Source of the DNA: Hyalangium gracile
GTDB taxonomy: Bacteria > Myxococcota > Myxococcia > Myxococcales > Myxococcaceae
DNA length: 64,000 nt
Assembly: GCF_020103725.1 (NCBI RefSeq)
Contig: NZ_JAHXBG010000001.1
Coordinates: 186,001-250,000, forward strand
Reading direction: 5' to 3'
Part shown: in pieces, positions 1-8,401 of the stretch
Layout of the letters: every line of letters begins with the position of its first letter
Numbering within the stretch: the stretch's first letter is position 1
Position numbers and translations under genes: made by a program
Notes under the pieces: generated by a model
Told to the model about the DNA's origin: nothing
The model's input: the letters and a program-made list of their open reading frames with translations, nothing else
Databases searched by the model: none

Positions 1-124
1 GTCACAACAAGCGGAAGCGCCTCGGCGTAGAGCATGCTCTCCTCTGATAGCCCGGCTCACAGATCTCGTCGCTGCGTTGGTGATAGTCTTGTCCACCTGT
101 ACCGAGGGCTGATGCAGCCCGTAA

Positions 125-322
125 CTGGAGGCGGATCTGCGCGCGGGCCTCGCGTCGCTCGCGACAGCCTACAGAGCCGCTGAGGTGCTGGAAGAGGGCC
201 GCAACTCACGGGACGGGGCCAGCATGAATCGGCGCGTCGCCGGGCCTACGAACGGGAACGGGTTACCCCCAGCCATAGAGGAGGAAGAGGACATCATCAC
301 CGCGCCGGGCGGGGGCAACTAG
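125..322 (+). other. Possible gene relic (C-terminal tail) in otherwise empty 5' end
   Basis: The first 404 bases contain no complete gene. One plus-strand reading frame, open from a stop at 122-124 to a TAG at 320-322, looks protein-like and ends in an acidic tail (AIEEEEDIITAPGGGN). The only plausible internal start is a GTG at 185. It may be the end of a broken gene lying in accessory DNA; I recognise no family and see no promoter or RBS. Confidence 0.2.
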
Positions 323-404
323 CCGCCCTCGCTGACCGTAAGCGTTTGTCGCTGGCTCCCACGGGGCCTCAACTCGTCCGACAGGGCAAAGCCGCAGGTT
401 CCAC

Positions 405-878
405 ATGGAGAAGACCCCCGTGAACACTCCTGCCGCTGCACACTCCGGCCGCCTCACGGCGCAACGCCGCAAGCGATCCTTTCTTCCTCGCCACGTCGAG
501 ATCCGACAGGACAGGCTACCGGCCACCCTTGGCGCGGCGTTGAAACAGGCACGCCAGCGCGCGGGAATGACTCAGGCAGAAGTCGCCCAAGGTATCGGCA
601 GCGCCGCCGAGGTGTACGGGCGCATGGAGCGGGGGGGCGCGCTCCCGAGCGTTTCCACTCTCCTGCGGCTATGCCTGATTCTCGGAAGCGGGCCCCATGA
701 GCTGATGGGGTTCTCTCCGGTGGCTCCGTGGCAGGAGGCATCCGGGGCAGTCACGGTGCCGCCCGGCCTGAACGACACGCCCGAGAAACGGCGCCTGCTG
801 CGCCGCCTCGCTCGCCTCGACAGTCCGAGGATCAAGGTCCTGTCGCGCCTGGTCGCCTTGCTTCTCCCGGGACACTGA
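405..878 (+). CDS. XRE-family helix-turn-helix regulator
   Basis: A 157-residue protein with a Cro/C1-type HTH at about residues 43-100 (LGAALKQARQRAGMTQAEVA, then a recognition-helix region around YGRMERGGALPSVSTLLRL). The N-terminal 35 residues are basic and probably disordered; the C-terminal 50 residues form a basic helical tail. Proteins of this family bind DNA as dimers and often control neighbouring mobile or toxin genes. It stands alone, upstream of the first tmRNA-like repeat and toxin cassette, so it may belong to the same accessory island. Its target is not visible. Confidence 0.75.
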   Translation: MEKTPVNTPAAAHSGRLTAQRRKRSFLPRHVEIRQDRLPATLGAALKQARQRAGMTQAEVAQGIGSAAEVYGRMERGGALPSVSTLLRLCLILGSGPHELMGFSPVAPWQEASGAVTVPPGLNDTPEKRRLLRRLARLDSPRIKVLSRLVALLLPGH

Positions 879-1122
879 AGCCCATCGGGAGCGGGCCTGC
901 TGGGTCGCGCGGGAACGGGGCCGCGTCGTGCGCTGGGGCACGCGGAGTGAGGCAGGGATGAGGCGGACTCGAGAGCGCGGAGGTTCACGCGGCTATGAGC
1001 GCGGCTCGCCCCCGGATTCGACTGCGAAACGCAGCGAAACGCGGTGGGGGTACGGAAGGGGTATCTAGCCAGGTTCGGACCAGAAATGCCGCCTAACTAT
1101 CTGTAACAACAGTTGATTCTTT
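879..1122. other. Non-coding stretch before the first tmRNA-like repeat
   Basis: No supported gene lies between the XRE gene and the repeat at 1125. Around 1000-1080 the sequence is rich in short repeats (GCGAAACGCAGCGAAACGCGG) and GGGG runs, then becomes less GC-rich up to the repeat. I could not recognise an integrase, promoter or RNA gene here. Confidence 0.4.
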
Positions 1123-1124
1123 CC

Positions 1125-1147
1125 GGGTTCGATTCCCGCCGCCTCTA
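1125..1147 (+). repeat. tmRNA/tRNA 3'-end fragment, copy A (att-like)
   Basis: The sequence carries a T-arm loop TTCGATT with the 3' arm CCCGC and an acceptor-like strand CGCCTC, as in the 3' end of a tmRNA (ssrA) or tRNA. The 5' side of the T stem is imperfect (CCGGG) and the last acceptor bases differ (CTCTA instead of CTCCA). No 5' half of a tmRNA or tRNA is present, so this is a fragment. Two better copies lie at 24778-24802 and 26403-26426 in the same orientation. A toxin/immunity pair starts 200 bp downstream. Such 3'-end fragments are the usual scar left by site-specific integration. Confidence 0.7.
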
Positions 1148-1352
1148 CACTTTTACGGCGTGATGACGGGTGGTTGGGCGGTCGCGAGGGGAACTGCCGG
1201 GCGATCGCGGTCGGCGCGGGCCGCACGCTGGATCCCGCAAGGTGTACCGCTGACTCTGGTGCTCCAAGGCGGGGGCTGCGAGACTCGTGAGCGCTCCGAG
1301 CGCACTCGCTGTCGAGCGTGGCCGACAGTCCCCCTTCCATAAGGTCAGCATC

Positions 1353-2273
1353 ATGCTTCACCGCACATGCATCGCGCTCCTGATCGTTCTCTCGGCTTGC
1401 GCAACGACGAATCCGAGCCCGGCGGAGCGGGAGGACCCGAATCTGAGATTCGCCAACCTTCAGCGGGCGGCGCAGTACCCCTGGACAGATGGTGGGCATT
1501 GCGTGCTGCGAGAAGCCTCCAACGAATGGCCTGTCCTGGCGGAGAGGTGCTTTAGCGCGCTCGATCACGACAGAGTCAGGTTTCAGGATATCACGGGGAG
1601 ATGCGCAGTAGCCTCTGCGCCTGCGGCTGCCGCGACTCTGGGAGGCGTCGGGCTTTGCCTGTTTGCGTCGCCAGTCGTTGTCACTGGAGCAGTAATTGTA
1701 ATTGGCACCGTAGTGGTGGCGGTTGTTATCCAAGAGGGGATCAATGCTTATGAACGGAACGCATCCCGTGAGCGTGCAAAGCCCAAGGCTCAGCCACAAC
1801 CATCCAATGAGCAGGAACCCGTGGCGAACAGAGAGCCCAAGCCGGAAGGGTTGGGCAGGGACTGGCTCCCACCCGTATCCTCCGCTCCCTCGGAGCGCTC
1901 TGAGTGCAGGCCTATCCCAGGACCTCCTCGTGGAGGAAACGAGCCGCATAACGAGTGTGCCAACAAGGTTCCAGGCAACGACTTCCCCGGTCTGAATGTG
2001 CTTATTAGAGGCAAGAGCACAGTCAAGAGCTTCGATGCGCTGGTGCTCGCTACGCGCACGCTGTGGGAGGTCAAGACCTACAACCTTGGCCACCAATCGC
2101 CCCGCTCCCGGAAATTCCTTGTCGAAGTGAAATTGCCGCAGATCAGAGAAGAAGCCAAACTCGCCAAGGAATGTGGCTATAACTTCGTCGTTGGCGTCAC
2201 GAGCGCAGAGCACAAAGCGCTACTACAGAGCTTGGAACCGAACCTCACGGTCGTTGTCATGGATTGGTGCTGA
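1353..2273 (+). CDS. SitA-like polymorphic toxin lipoprotein (DUF6310-like)
   Basis: A 306-residue lipoprotein: signal peptide with lipobox LSAC and lipidated Cys16, a conserved region (PRFANLQRAAQYPWTD-type) at about 35-90, a hydrophobic segment at about 95-130, a low-complexity Lys/Pro linker and a C-terminal effector domain. The effector contains Asp228 followed by Glu239-Val-Lys241 (LWEVKTY), the spacing of a PD-(D/E)xK nuclease core; nuclease activity is inference. The first 130 residues match the minus-strand lipoprotein at 25504-26229 while the C-termini differ, which is typical of polymorphic toxins. The start chosen has an AAGG motif upstream and gives the clean signal peptide. The next gene begins 2 bp after the stop and is the likely immunity gene. 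Confidence 0.75.
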   Translation: MLHRTCIALLIVLSACATTNPSPAEREDPNLRFANLQRAAQYPWTDGGHCVLREASNEWPVLAERCFSALDHDRVRFQDITGRCAVASAPAAAATLGGVGLCLFASPVVVTGAVIVIGTVVVAVVIQEGINAYERNASRERAKPKAQPQPSNEQEPVANREPKPEGLGRDWLPPVSSAPSERSECRPIPGPPRGGNEPHNECANKVPGNDFPGLNVLIRGKSTVKSFDALVLATRTLWEVKTYNLGHQSPRSRKFLVEVKLPQIREEAKLAKECGYNFVVGVTSAEHKALLQSLEPNLTVVVMDWC

Positions 2274-2274
2274 C

Positions 2275-3033
2275 GTGGTGCTTGTGCGCAACGAAATTGC
2301 TATCAGTGTCTATGCGCCGACGCTCGTGGGCGACGAGAAACGCCCTCTTGCCATCGCTCAAGGAATGGAGCGTGCGCTTCCTGATCTGCGGCTGGCGTGG
2401 ACAACTTCTGAAAAGGAAGACCTCATCCCATTGCCTAACCGCGATCAGGGGCTAGCAACAGACAAGACAAACGGCGGTTTTTTCTTCCTCTGCAACGATG
2501 ACGACGATCGCTTGGTGACTCTTAGCGGGTCGGAGAACCCTCTTGGTCTTGCAGCAGACGGTGTGCCGCACTTCGAGGTTCATGCGAGCCTGCCACTCGA
2601 CACGGCGAGTATCGCGGCGGCAGCGGATGTGCTGGCAGCCATAGGGGAATTGGCTCTCGCGTTCTGGGGGCACGCGACGCCGTTCGACGCGGGTGTGGCG
2701 ATCGCAGAGCAAACGAGTCCCACGGTGGAAGGGCCTCCGCGTCCTCCTCGGGGACTGCCAGCGCTCAAGCTTCCAGAGAAGATCCGCTCCCCGGAGATTC
2801 CGCATCGTCTCGGGTGGCTCAACTACTGGTCGGCCGCTGCTGCGAAGGCCATCGGATTCCCGGTCCCGGCCCGCGACGCCGAGCTGCTCTCACGAGCGCG
2901 TCGCACGGAGTCGGGCGGGTGGGTAGTGCAGCTTACCGATGCGCCGCTTGACCTCGACAACCCCGCCCACTTGGACGCGCTCAAGCGGGCTTACGAGCGC
3001 TTCCCGGAGATCGGCGGGCGCGGCTCGCCGTGA
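2275..3033 (+). CDS. Probable immunity protein (DUF5953-like)
   Basis: About 252 residues with no signal peptide, so cytoplasmic. From memory of the family it resembles the myxobacterial DUF5953 proteins that sit beside DUF6310 lipoproteins; recognisable stretches are RPLAIAQGMERALPDLRLAW near the N-terminus and HRLGWLNYWSAAAAKAIGFP near the C-terminus. No ATG is available near the toxin stop; GTG at 2275, 2278 or 2284 are the candidates, and 2275 lies one base beyond the toxin TGA, suggesting translational coupling. It probably neutralises the toxin encoded just upstream. Immunity is inferred from position only. Confidence 0.65.
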   Translation: MVLVRNEIAISVYAPTLVGDEKRPLAIAQGMERALPDLRLAWTTSEKEDLIPLPNRDQGLATDKTNGGFFFLCNDDDDRLVTLSGSENPLGLAADGVPHFEVHASLPLDTASIAAAADVLAAIGELALAFWGHATPFDAGVAIAEQTSPTVEGPPRPPRGLPALKLPEKIRSPEIPHRLGWLNYWSAAAAKAIGFPVPARDAELLSRARRTESGGWVVQLTDAPLDLDNPAHLDALKRAYERFPEIGGRGSP

Positions 3034-3209
3034 CCCTTCAGCTCGGGGCGCGCTGCGCGGGTGCTGGCCGCGCTGCTACACCTCGCCAGGGCACGCGCTA
3101 CCGTCCGCCTTCCACGGACCTCTCGTGAGCCATGGGAGACCAAGGAACTCAGGCCGCTCGCGCCCGTAAGCGGATTGACCCTGTTGGGCTGCATGTGCCC
3201 CCAATGTGC

Positions 3210-3735
3210 GTGCGCCGTGAAAGGTGCACTTGACCAGCGGGTGGAAGTCCCGCCCGAGGAGGAAGTCGACCCCCGCGGTAGCTATCTGGCGGGGACGAGG
3301 GGTGACCCTCGGACTCGAAGCCCAGAGACAGAAGGCCTCGGAAAGGAGGTCGAGCAAGCTGACAGGCCGCAACGTGAGTGAAGCCCGAGCAGGCCCCGAA
3401 AGGGCAATCGTGGAAGCCGACCTGGCGCACATACGGGGAAGGCCATGTGTCCAGCGAGAAGGTCGACGAAGCATCGCTGGATGTTCCACCGGGGTAGTGG
3501 GGCGCGGCATGTGAGCACACGGTGAGGTGCGCAACACGGGAGACCTGGTCCAAGCAGGATGGCGACCCGAACACGCTGTTGGAGCGTGGTGAGGGCCAGG
3601 AGTCGGAGGGGCCCGTAGTACCGAGGAAGCGGGTAACGACCGTGGAGGGAAGAGGCCCTGGTTCAGGATGCTTCGCACACGGAGCAGTAAGGGATGTAGC
3701 AAGGCCCCGGCCGCCGTCAGGCGAGCCCAGGTTTT
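3210..3735 (+). mobile_element. Truncated group II intron (5' part, RT/maturase lost)
   Basis: The segment opens with GTGCGCC, the usual 5' end of bacterial group II introns, and continues with stretches typical of the ribozyme domains (GGAAGTCCCGCC at 3245, GCAACGTGAGTGAAGCCC at 3370, GAGGTGCGCAACACGGGAGA at 3525). A short reading frame near 3668-3730 (SKGCSKAPAAVRRAQ) resembles the N-terminus of an intron-encoded maturase. The rest of the maturase and domains V-VI are missing, so it cannot splice or move. It lies just downstream of the first toxin cassette, marking this as a region of insertions. The 3' boundary is approximate. Confidence 0.55.
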
Positions 3736-3805
3736 CTTTTCTGGCCGGGCAGCCAGGGACAGGCGAACGAGCCGGCAGTGCTCGTGGCACTGCATGGCGC
3801 CGCCG

Positions 3806-4165
3806 TCAGGGAGCAAGCTCGCGATTCAACGCCTCCGCCATTCGCGAAACCGCTCCCGGCAACGTGCCGAGGTCGTGGCTGCCGCCGTCGTACTCGAAGT
3901 AGGTGAAGACGTTGCTCGGTGAGACACGTCCGGCGTCCGTCATCGCGGCGGCGAGCGCGCGAATACTGGACCGAGGCCGAGGGGTCGGCGGTTCCATGGT
4001 GGACCTGTGTCGCGGGCAACCTCGTCGGCGCGGCCAGCGCGCTGGTGGCCGCCATGCGCCGCCGCATCTCCACGTAGCCGGCCTCGGTGATGAAGAGTCC
4101 GGCATCGGGTTTCACCGTGACCTGATCAACCGGGATGAGCGAGCACAGCAGCAGCGTGGCAGGGT
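3806..4165 (-). pseudogene. Frameshifted C-terminal fragment of an alpha/beta hydrolase (prolyl-oligopeptidase type)
   Basis: On the minus strand one frame reads VHHGTADPSASVQYSRA and the adjacent frame continues LAAAMTDAGRVSPSNVFTYF, then EYDGGSHDLGTLPGA up to a stop at 3806-3808. Together these give the HGTaDp-type Asp region and the GGSHD His region of a serine alpha/beta hydrolase. The shift of one base falls near 3955. The catalytic Ser region and all N-terminal sequence are missing. It is a relic, not a functional gene. Confidence 0.6.
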
Positions 4166-4354
4166 CTTCGTGCTTCTGCGCAGGGGTCGCCAAGCAGTGC
4201 ATTTGACCACGGCAAGAGGGACGTTGCCCCTCAGTGTCGTTGGCGTGAAGGTGCGTGTTGGCGCGCAACGAACTCTCCGCACCCGGCTTCCGATGCTCGA
4301 AGGCTGGGTGTACGCTCGCAAGCGTCGAGCCTCCTCCCTCTCTCGTATTCCCTG

Positions 4355-4840
4355 ATGCACGACGGAGATGCCCTCAGCGAGGTCTGCCGCAGGCTGGGAC
4401 CGGCCATCTACCGCCGTTGTCTGAAGATCCTGCGCAATCCGGATGAGGCGTCGGACGCCTGTCAGAAGGTCTTCATGCAGCTGGTCCGCCACCGCTCCCG
4501 ACTGCCCCCGGAGCCCGAACAGCTCCGCTGGGTCTACGTGATCGCAACGCGGGTGTGCTTTGCCCAGCTGCGAGACGATGCCTGGGAGACGGCAAGCGGG
4601 ACGGAGCTGAACCACGACGCGCCGGCCCCCACCGACAGCTTCGCGGAGGTGGCCGACCGACAGATGGCCCGCAAGGCGCTCTCCCGCGCCACGGAGCACG
4701 AACGCATGGTCGCGTGGCTCGTGCTCGTCGACGGCCATTCCCAGGAGGAAGCCGCCGAGCTTCTTCGCCTCTCGCGCAAGACGATCGGCAAGCGCATCCA
4801 GCTCTTCTTGGCGAATGCCCGCCGGGAGATCTTCGAATGA
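4355..4840 (+). CDS. ECF RNA polymerase sigma factor
   Basis: A 161-residue sigma-70 family protein of extracytoplasmic-function size. Region 2 is seen around residues 12-75 (DEASDACQKVFMQLVRHRSR, then RWVYVIATRVCF) and region 4 around 105-155 (HSQEEAAELLRLSRKTIGKR). It should direct polymerase to its own cluster and other stress genes. Its stop overlaps the ATG of the next gene (ATGA at 4837-4840), which encodes a zinc-type anti-sigma factor, so the two form a regulator/inhibitor pair. Confidence 0.85.
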   Translation: MHDGDALSEVCRRLGPAIYRRCLKILRNPDEASDACQKVFMQLVRHRSRLPPEPEQLRWVYVIATRVCFAQLRDDAWETASGTELNHDAPAPTDSFAEVADRQMARKALSRATEHERMVAWLVLVDGHSQEEAAELLRLSRKTIGKRIQLFLANARREIFE

Positions 4841-5541
4841 CCCCACCACGTACGGCGCAGTGCCCGAGCGACCTCGCGCTCGAGGAGCACCTGCTCACCG
4901 CGAACCGCGAGGTCGCCCAGCACATTGCTGGGTGCGCCCACTGCCAGAGGTGGGAGCGATCCGCCGCCGAGGCCGCACGCGTGTTTGCTCGCGAGAGCCC
5001 TCACTGGATGGCGAAGACCCGGGCGAGGAGCTCGCCGGTGCGGCGATGGGCGCCGCTGCTGCCGATCGCGGCCCTTGCCGGAGCGGCATTGTTCCTCCTC
5101 CGCCCGCCACCGCCGGAGGCGCCGCTCCATGCGACCAAGGGCGAGGTCCTCACCGTCTACATCGGAGGACAGGGCGAGCCGCGGGCGGCGGCGCAGGGAG
5201 AGCGGGTACGACCGGGAGAGGAGCTGCGCTTCCACGTGGCGCCCGGCGCTCGATCGTTCGTCTGGATTGCCTCCGTCGACTCGACGGGCACGGTCTCGCG
5301 CCTCGCGCCCGCGGAAGGGACGCCGCCGCTCTCGGTCGAGGGTGCGCAGCTGCTTCCGGGTGGCGCGGTGCTCGATGCGACCGGGGGACCTGAGCGAATC
5401 TGGGCGGTGATCTCACAGGAGCCCCTGAGCTGGGCCGTCGTGGAGCAGGCACTCCAGGGGAGCCCGGTGCGCGACCCCGCGGCAATCCACATCCCCGGTG
5501 CTCGAACCGCCACGGTGCTGCTCGAGCGAGGCGCTCCATGA
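4837..5541 (+). CDS. Membrane anti-sigma factor with zinc-finger motif and DUF4384-like domain
   Basis: A 234-residue protein. Residues 29-36 (HIAGCAHC) form the H-x3-C-x2-C motif of ZAS-type anti-sigma factors, which clamp ECF sigmas. A single membrane segment follows at about 71-89 (WAPLLPIAALAGAALFLLRP). The exported C-terminal half (GEELRFHVAPGARSFVWIAS, then DSTGTVSRLAP) resembles the DUF4384 fold found with caspase-like proteases; that link is inference. Start and stop overlap the neighbouring genes by 4 bp, so it is translated with the sigma factor and the caspase. It probably holds the sigma inactive until an envelope signal arrives. Confidence 0.75.
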   Translation: MTPPRTAQCPSDLALEEHLLTANREVAQHIAGCAHCQRWERSAAEAARVFARESPHWMAKTRARSSPVRRWAPLLPIAALAGAALFLLRPPPPEAPLHATKGEVLTVYIGGQGEPRAAAQGERVRPGEELRFHVAPGARSFVWIASVDSTGTVSRLAPAEGTPPLSVEGAQLLPGGAVLDATGGPERIWAVISQEPLSWAVVEQALQGSPVRDPAAIHIPGARTATVLLERGAP

Positions 5542-7094
5542 GCCGGCTTGCGCTGATCGCCGTGGTCTTCTGCGCTGCCTCCTCGATGGCCCAGATGCCC
5601 GAGCGGCGCTTCGCCATCACGGTCGGCAACAACGTGGGCGCGCCAAGTCACTCGCGCCTCCGCTTCGCCGAGGCGGACGCCTCGCGCTTCGCGGACGTGC
5701 TGAGGGAGCTCGGGGGCTTTCGCGGCGAGGACGTCCGCGTGCTTCATCATCCCACCCGCGCGCAGCTCCTCGCCGAGGTGCGTGCGCTCGAGCAGCGCAT
5801 CTCCGAAGAGGCCCGTGGCTCCTCGCGGCGAACGCTGCTGCTCTTCTACTGGTCCGGACATGCCACGGAGCAAGGTCTGGAGCTCGGGAGCGAGAGCCTC
5901 TCCTTCGCGGAGCTCCGGAAGCTGCTCGGGGCCTCGCGCGCGCACGTACGGGTTGCATTCGTGGATGCGTGCAGATCCGGAGGGCTCGTCACCACGAAGG
6001 GGGCGAAGGCCCTGCCCAGGGGGTTCGAGCTCAACGTCACGAGCGACGAGTCACCCGATGGAACCGCGATCGTCGCGTCCTCCGGCCCGGGGGAGAACGC
6101 GCTCGAGAGCGCGGAGCTTCGCGGCAGCGTCTTCACTCACCACCTGACGGCCGCGCTTCGCGGTGCGGCGGATGCCGATGGAGATGCTCACATCACGCTT
6201 CAAGAGGCCTATCGCTATGCCTATGCGAAGACCGTCTCGCATACGGCTGAGGTCGCGGGAGTCCCCCAGCGGCCAACGTACGCCATGGACTTGAAAGGCA
6301 AGGGCGACCTCGTGCTCGCCGACCTGCTCCGTGCGGATGCGCGGCTCATCTTCGCCCCCGGGACAGCGCCCGACAGGCGCTGGCTCGTCGTGCGCGACGA
6401 GGGGCTCGGCGAGGTGCTGGAGATTCGCGAGGATCCGGTGAAGCCACGGCGGCTCGCGCTGCGTGCCGGACGCTACCGCCTGATTCGCACGACGGCGGAC
6501 GACGTGCGGACCGGTGCCTTCGAGCTCATGCCCAGGGAGGAGCGGACGGCCACGACGGTCACGTTGACGCAGCGCCCCTTCGCCGAGCGATGGGAGAAAG
6601 GCGGCGAGGCCCCAGGAGATGGCTTCGGCTGGGAGCTGGAGCTCCTCGCCGCGGTGGGCCTCAACACACCTCCACTTCGGGGCATGGGGCTTGCGCCCGC
6701 GCTGCTGCTGGGAGGGGACCTCGCGGTGGGCGCATCCCAGACGCTGCGGCTGCGCGCGAGATACCAGGACGGCCGGGGCCTGGATGCCGGGCTGCCTTAT
6801 GGGCTCCGGAGCCTCGGAGGTGACGTCGCCTGGCTCTGGCGGCTTCCTGTCCGAGGCCTCGCGGCAGGCGGCCGACTGGGAGCCGATGCGGTCAGCCAGT
6901 CCGTGGCGAGCACCTCGGCGGGGACGGCGTTCCGTGGGCGCGCCGGTGCGGTGCTCTCCTATGCGCTTCCCATCGCGGGACAGCTCTCCTGGTTCGCGGA
7001 GGCCGAGGCACAGGTCGCCTCGTTCAGATTGAATGACCGCGCTGTTCTGAGGCCCGGGTTCGAAGCCGTTACCGGGTTGAGCTTCCGGCTCTGA
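5538..7094 (+). CDS. Exported caspase-family (C14) protease with C-terminal barrel-like domain
   Basis: 518 residues with a signal peptide (1-19). The caspase-like domain spans about 24-250 and has the catalytic His108 in YWSGHATEQG and Cys145 in FVDACRSGG, plus an N-terminal ITVGNNVG strand. The second half, from about 370, has alternating short strands rich in Gly/Arg and ends in SFRL, suggesting an outer-membrane-like beta domain; this is inferred. Bacterial caspase homologues cleave after basic residues. Its coupling to an ECF/anti-sigma pair suggests either regulated expression or proteolysis of the anti-sigma factor in the periplasm. Confidence 0.8.
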   Translation: MSRLALIAVVFCAASSMAQMPERRFAITVGNNVGAPSHSRLRFAEADASRFADVLRELGGFRGEDVRVLHHPTRAQLLAEVRALEQRISEEARGSSRRTLLLFYWSGHATEQGLELGSESLSFAELRKLLGASRAHVRVAFVDACRSGGLVTTKGAKALPRGFELNVTSDESPDGTAIVASSGPGENALESAELRGSVFTHHLTAALRGAADADGDAHITLQEAYRYAYAKTVSHTAEVAGVPQRPTYAMDLKGKGDLVLADLLRADARLIFAPGTAPDRRWLVVRDEGLGEVLEIREDPVKPRRLALRAGRYRLIRTTADDVRTGAFELMPREERTATTVTLTQRPFAERWEKGGEAPGDGFGWELELLAAVGLNTPPLRGMGLAPALLLGGDLAVGASQTLRLRARYQDGRGLDAGLPYGLRSLGGDVAWLWRLPVRGLAAGGRLGADAVSQSVASTSAGTAFRGRAGAVLSYALPIAGQLSWFAEAEAQVASFRLNDRAVLRPGFEAVTGLSFRL

Positions 7095-8374
7095 TGCGCG
7101 CTCCCCTCCTCATCGCGGCGCTGGCCCTGCTCGCGGGTGCGTGCGGCGAGAGTCTATTCGATGCGCGAGGGCGGACCGACGTTCGCCTCATCGGGCGCGA
7201 AGGGGGCACCGTCACCTCCCGTGATGGCCGCCTCCGGGTGACCCTTCCGCCGGGTGCGCTCGAAGCCGAGGAGACGGTCTCGATCCGGGAGCTCGGCGTC
7301 CAGCGCTGGTCGGTCGGAATGACGTATGCCCTGGAGCCTTCGGCACGCACGCTCGCCCTCCCCGCCCAGGTCGAGATGCGCGCCGACTCGGCGCCAGGCC
7401 ACCGAGGCCCCGCTTCACTCGTCCGCGTGACTCGGGACGGCCTCCCTGCCCCGATGGCCGGCTCCTGGAGCGAAGGGACGCGAAGCTTCGGCCAGCTCTC
7501 CACGCTCGAAGCTCTCGGGCTCGCGCAGCCCATGTGCACCGAGCCCATCGAATGCGCGGATGGCTTCCGGTGCGAGGACGGCGCGTGCAAGGCATGTCCC
7601 GCCAACGTCTCCTGCCGGGCCAACCCCGCCCTCCCCGGTCCGCTGAACACCGGAGTTCCCGCGGGCTCGGCCCTGGTCCGGCACGAGGGGGACGTCGTGC
7701 TGGACACACCGGGCGCCGTGCTCGAGGACCGAGACATTCGCGGCCGGCTGATCATCCGCGCAAACGACGTCACCGTTCGCCGCTGCGTGGTCCACGCGCC
7801 GGTGCCACGCGAGATTGACGGCATCATCAGCGTGGCGGGAGCAACGGGCGTCTTGCTGGAAGACATCGAGGTCTTCGCCGAGGAGTCCTCGACGCTCCAG
7901 TGGGGGGTGATGGGCGGAGGTTTCACCGCGCGCCGGCTCGACGTGCACGGAGTCGTCGTCGGGATGAGCCTGAAGTCCGGCGCGCGGGTGGAGAGCTCGT
8001 GGATCCACGGGCTCGACCCGGTGGGTGCCCAGTACGGCATCAGCGTCTTCGAAGGGCGTGACATCGGCATCCACGACAGCAATGTGCACGGCCCGGGTGA
8101 TGAGGCCGGCGCGGCGGTCTTCGTGAACCAGCAGGTAGGGCCGACGCGCGACGTGCGCATCGAGCGCAACCGGCTCGACCGCGGCAGTTGCATCGTGAAC
8201 CTCGGCCATGCGGGCGGAGCGAGCCTTCCAGGCATGGTGGTGCGCAACAACGTCTTCGGCGCCCGGACGGTCTTCGACTGTGCCGTGCTCGTGAGCACCC
8301 AGACGCAGCTGTCCGCCGAGGGAAACGTCTGGGAGGCCACGGGCGTGGAAGTCCCCATCGAGCGGCATGATTGA
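7094..8374 (+). CDS. Exported lipoprotein with right-handed beta-helix domain
   Basis: 426 residues with a lipobox (LLAGAC, Cys at about 17). After the signal comes a ZU5-like strand region (GREGGTVTSRDGRLRVTLPP), then a short Cys-rich knot (about 142-175), then a parallel beta-helix from about 180 made of VTVRRCVV/VLLEDIEVF-type coils. The start codon shares one base with the caspase stop (TGATG), so it closes the ECF operon. Its beta-helix part is related to the convergent protein at 8402-10081 (shared NTGVPAG motif and LIIRANDVTVRRC versus LLIRAAGVTIRNS). Surface binding or polysaccharide contact is possible but unproven. Confidence 0.75.
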   Translation: MRAPLLIAALALLAGACGESLFDARGRTDVRLIGREGGTVTSRDGRLRVTLPPGALEAEETVSIRELGVQRWSVGMTYALEPSARTLALPAQVEMRADSAPGHRGPASLVRVTRDGLPAPMAGSWSEGTRSFGQLSTLEALGLAQPMCTEPIECADGFRCEDGACKACPANVSCRANPALPGPLNTGVPAGSALVRHEGDVVLDTPGAVLEDRDIRGRLIIRANDVTVRRCVVHAPVPREIDGIISVAGATGVLLEDIEVFAEESSTLQWGVMGGGFTARRLDVHGVVVGMSLKSGARVESSWIHGLDPVGAQYGISVFEGRDIGIHDSNVHGPGDEAGAAVFVNQQVGPTRDVRIERNRLDRGSCIVNLGHAGGASLPGMVVRNNVFGARTVFDCAVLVSTQTQLSAEGNVWEATGVEVPIERHD

Positions 8375-8401
8375 GACCTCCACGGTGCCTCGAGGGCCTC
8401 G

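Noticed and set aside
3149-3816. Minus-strand frames across the intron-like region
   Set aside because: They are opposite to ribozyme-type sequence and show no conserved protein motif.
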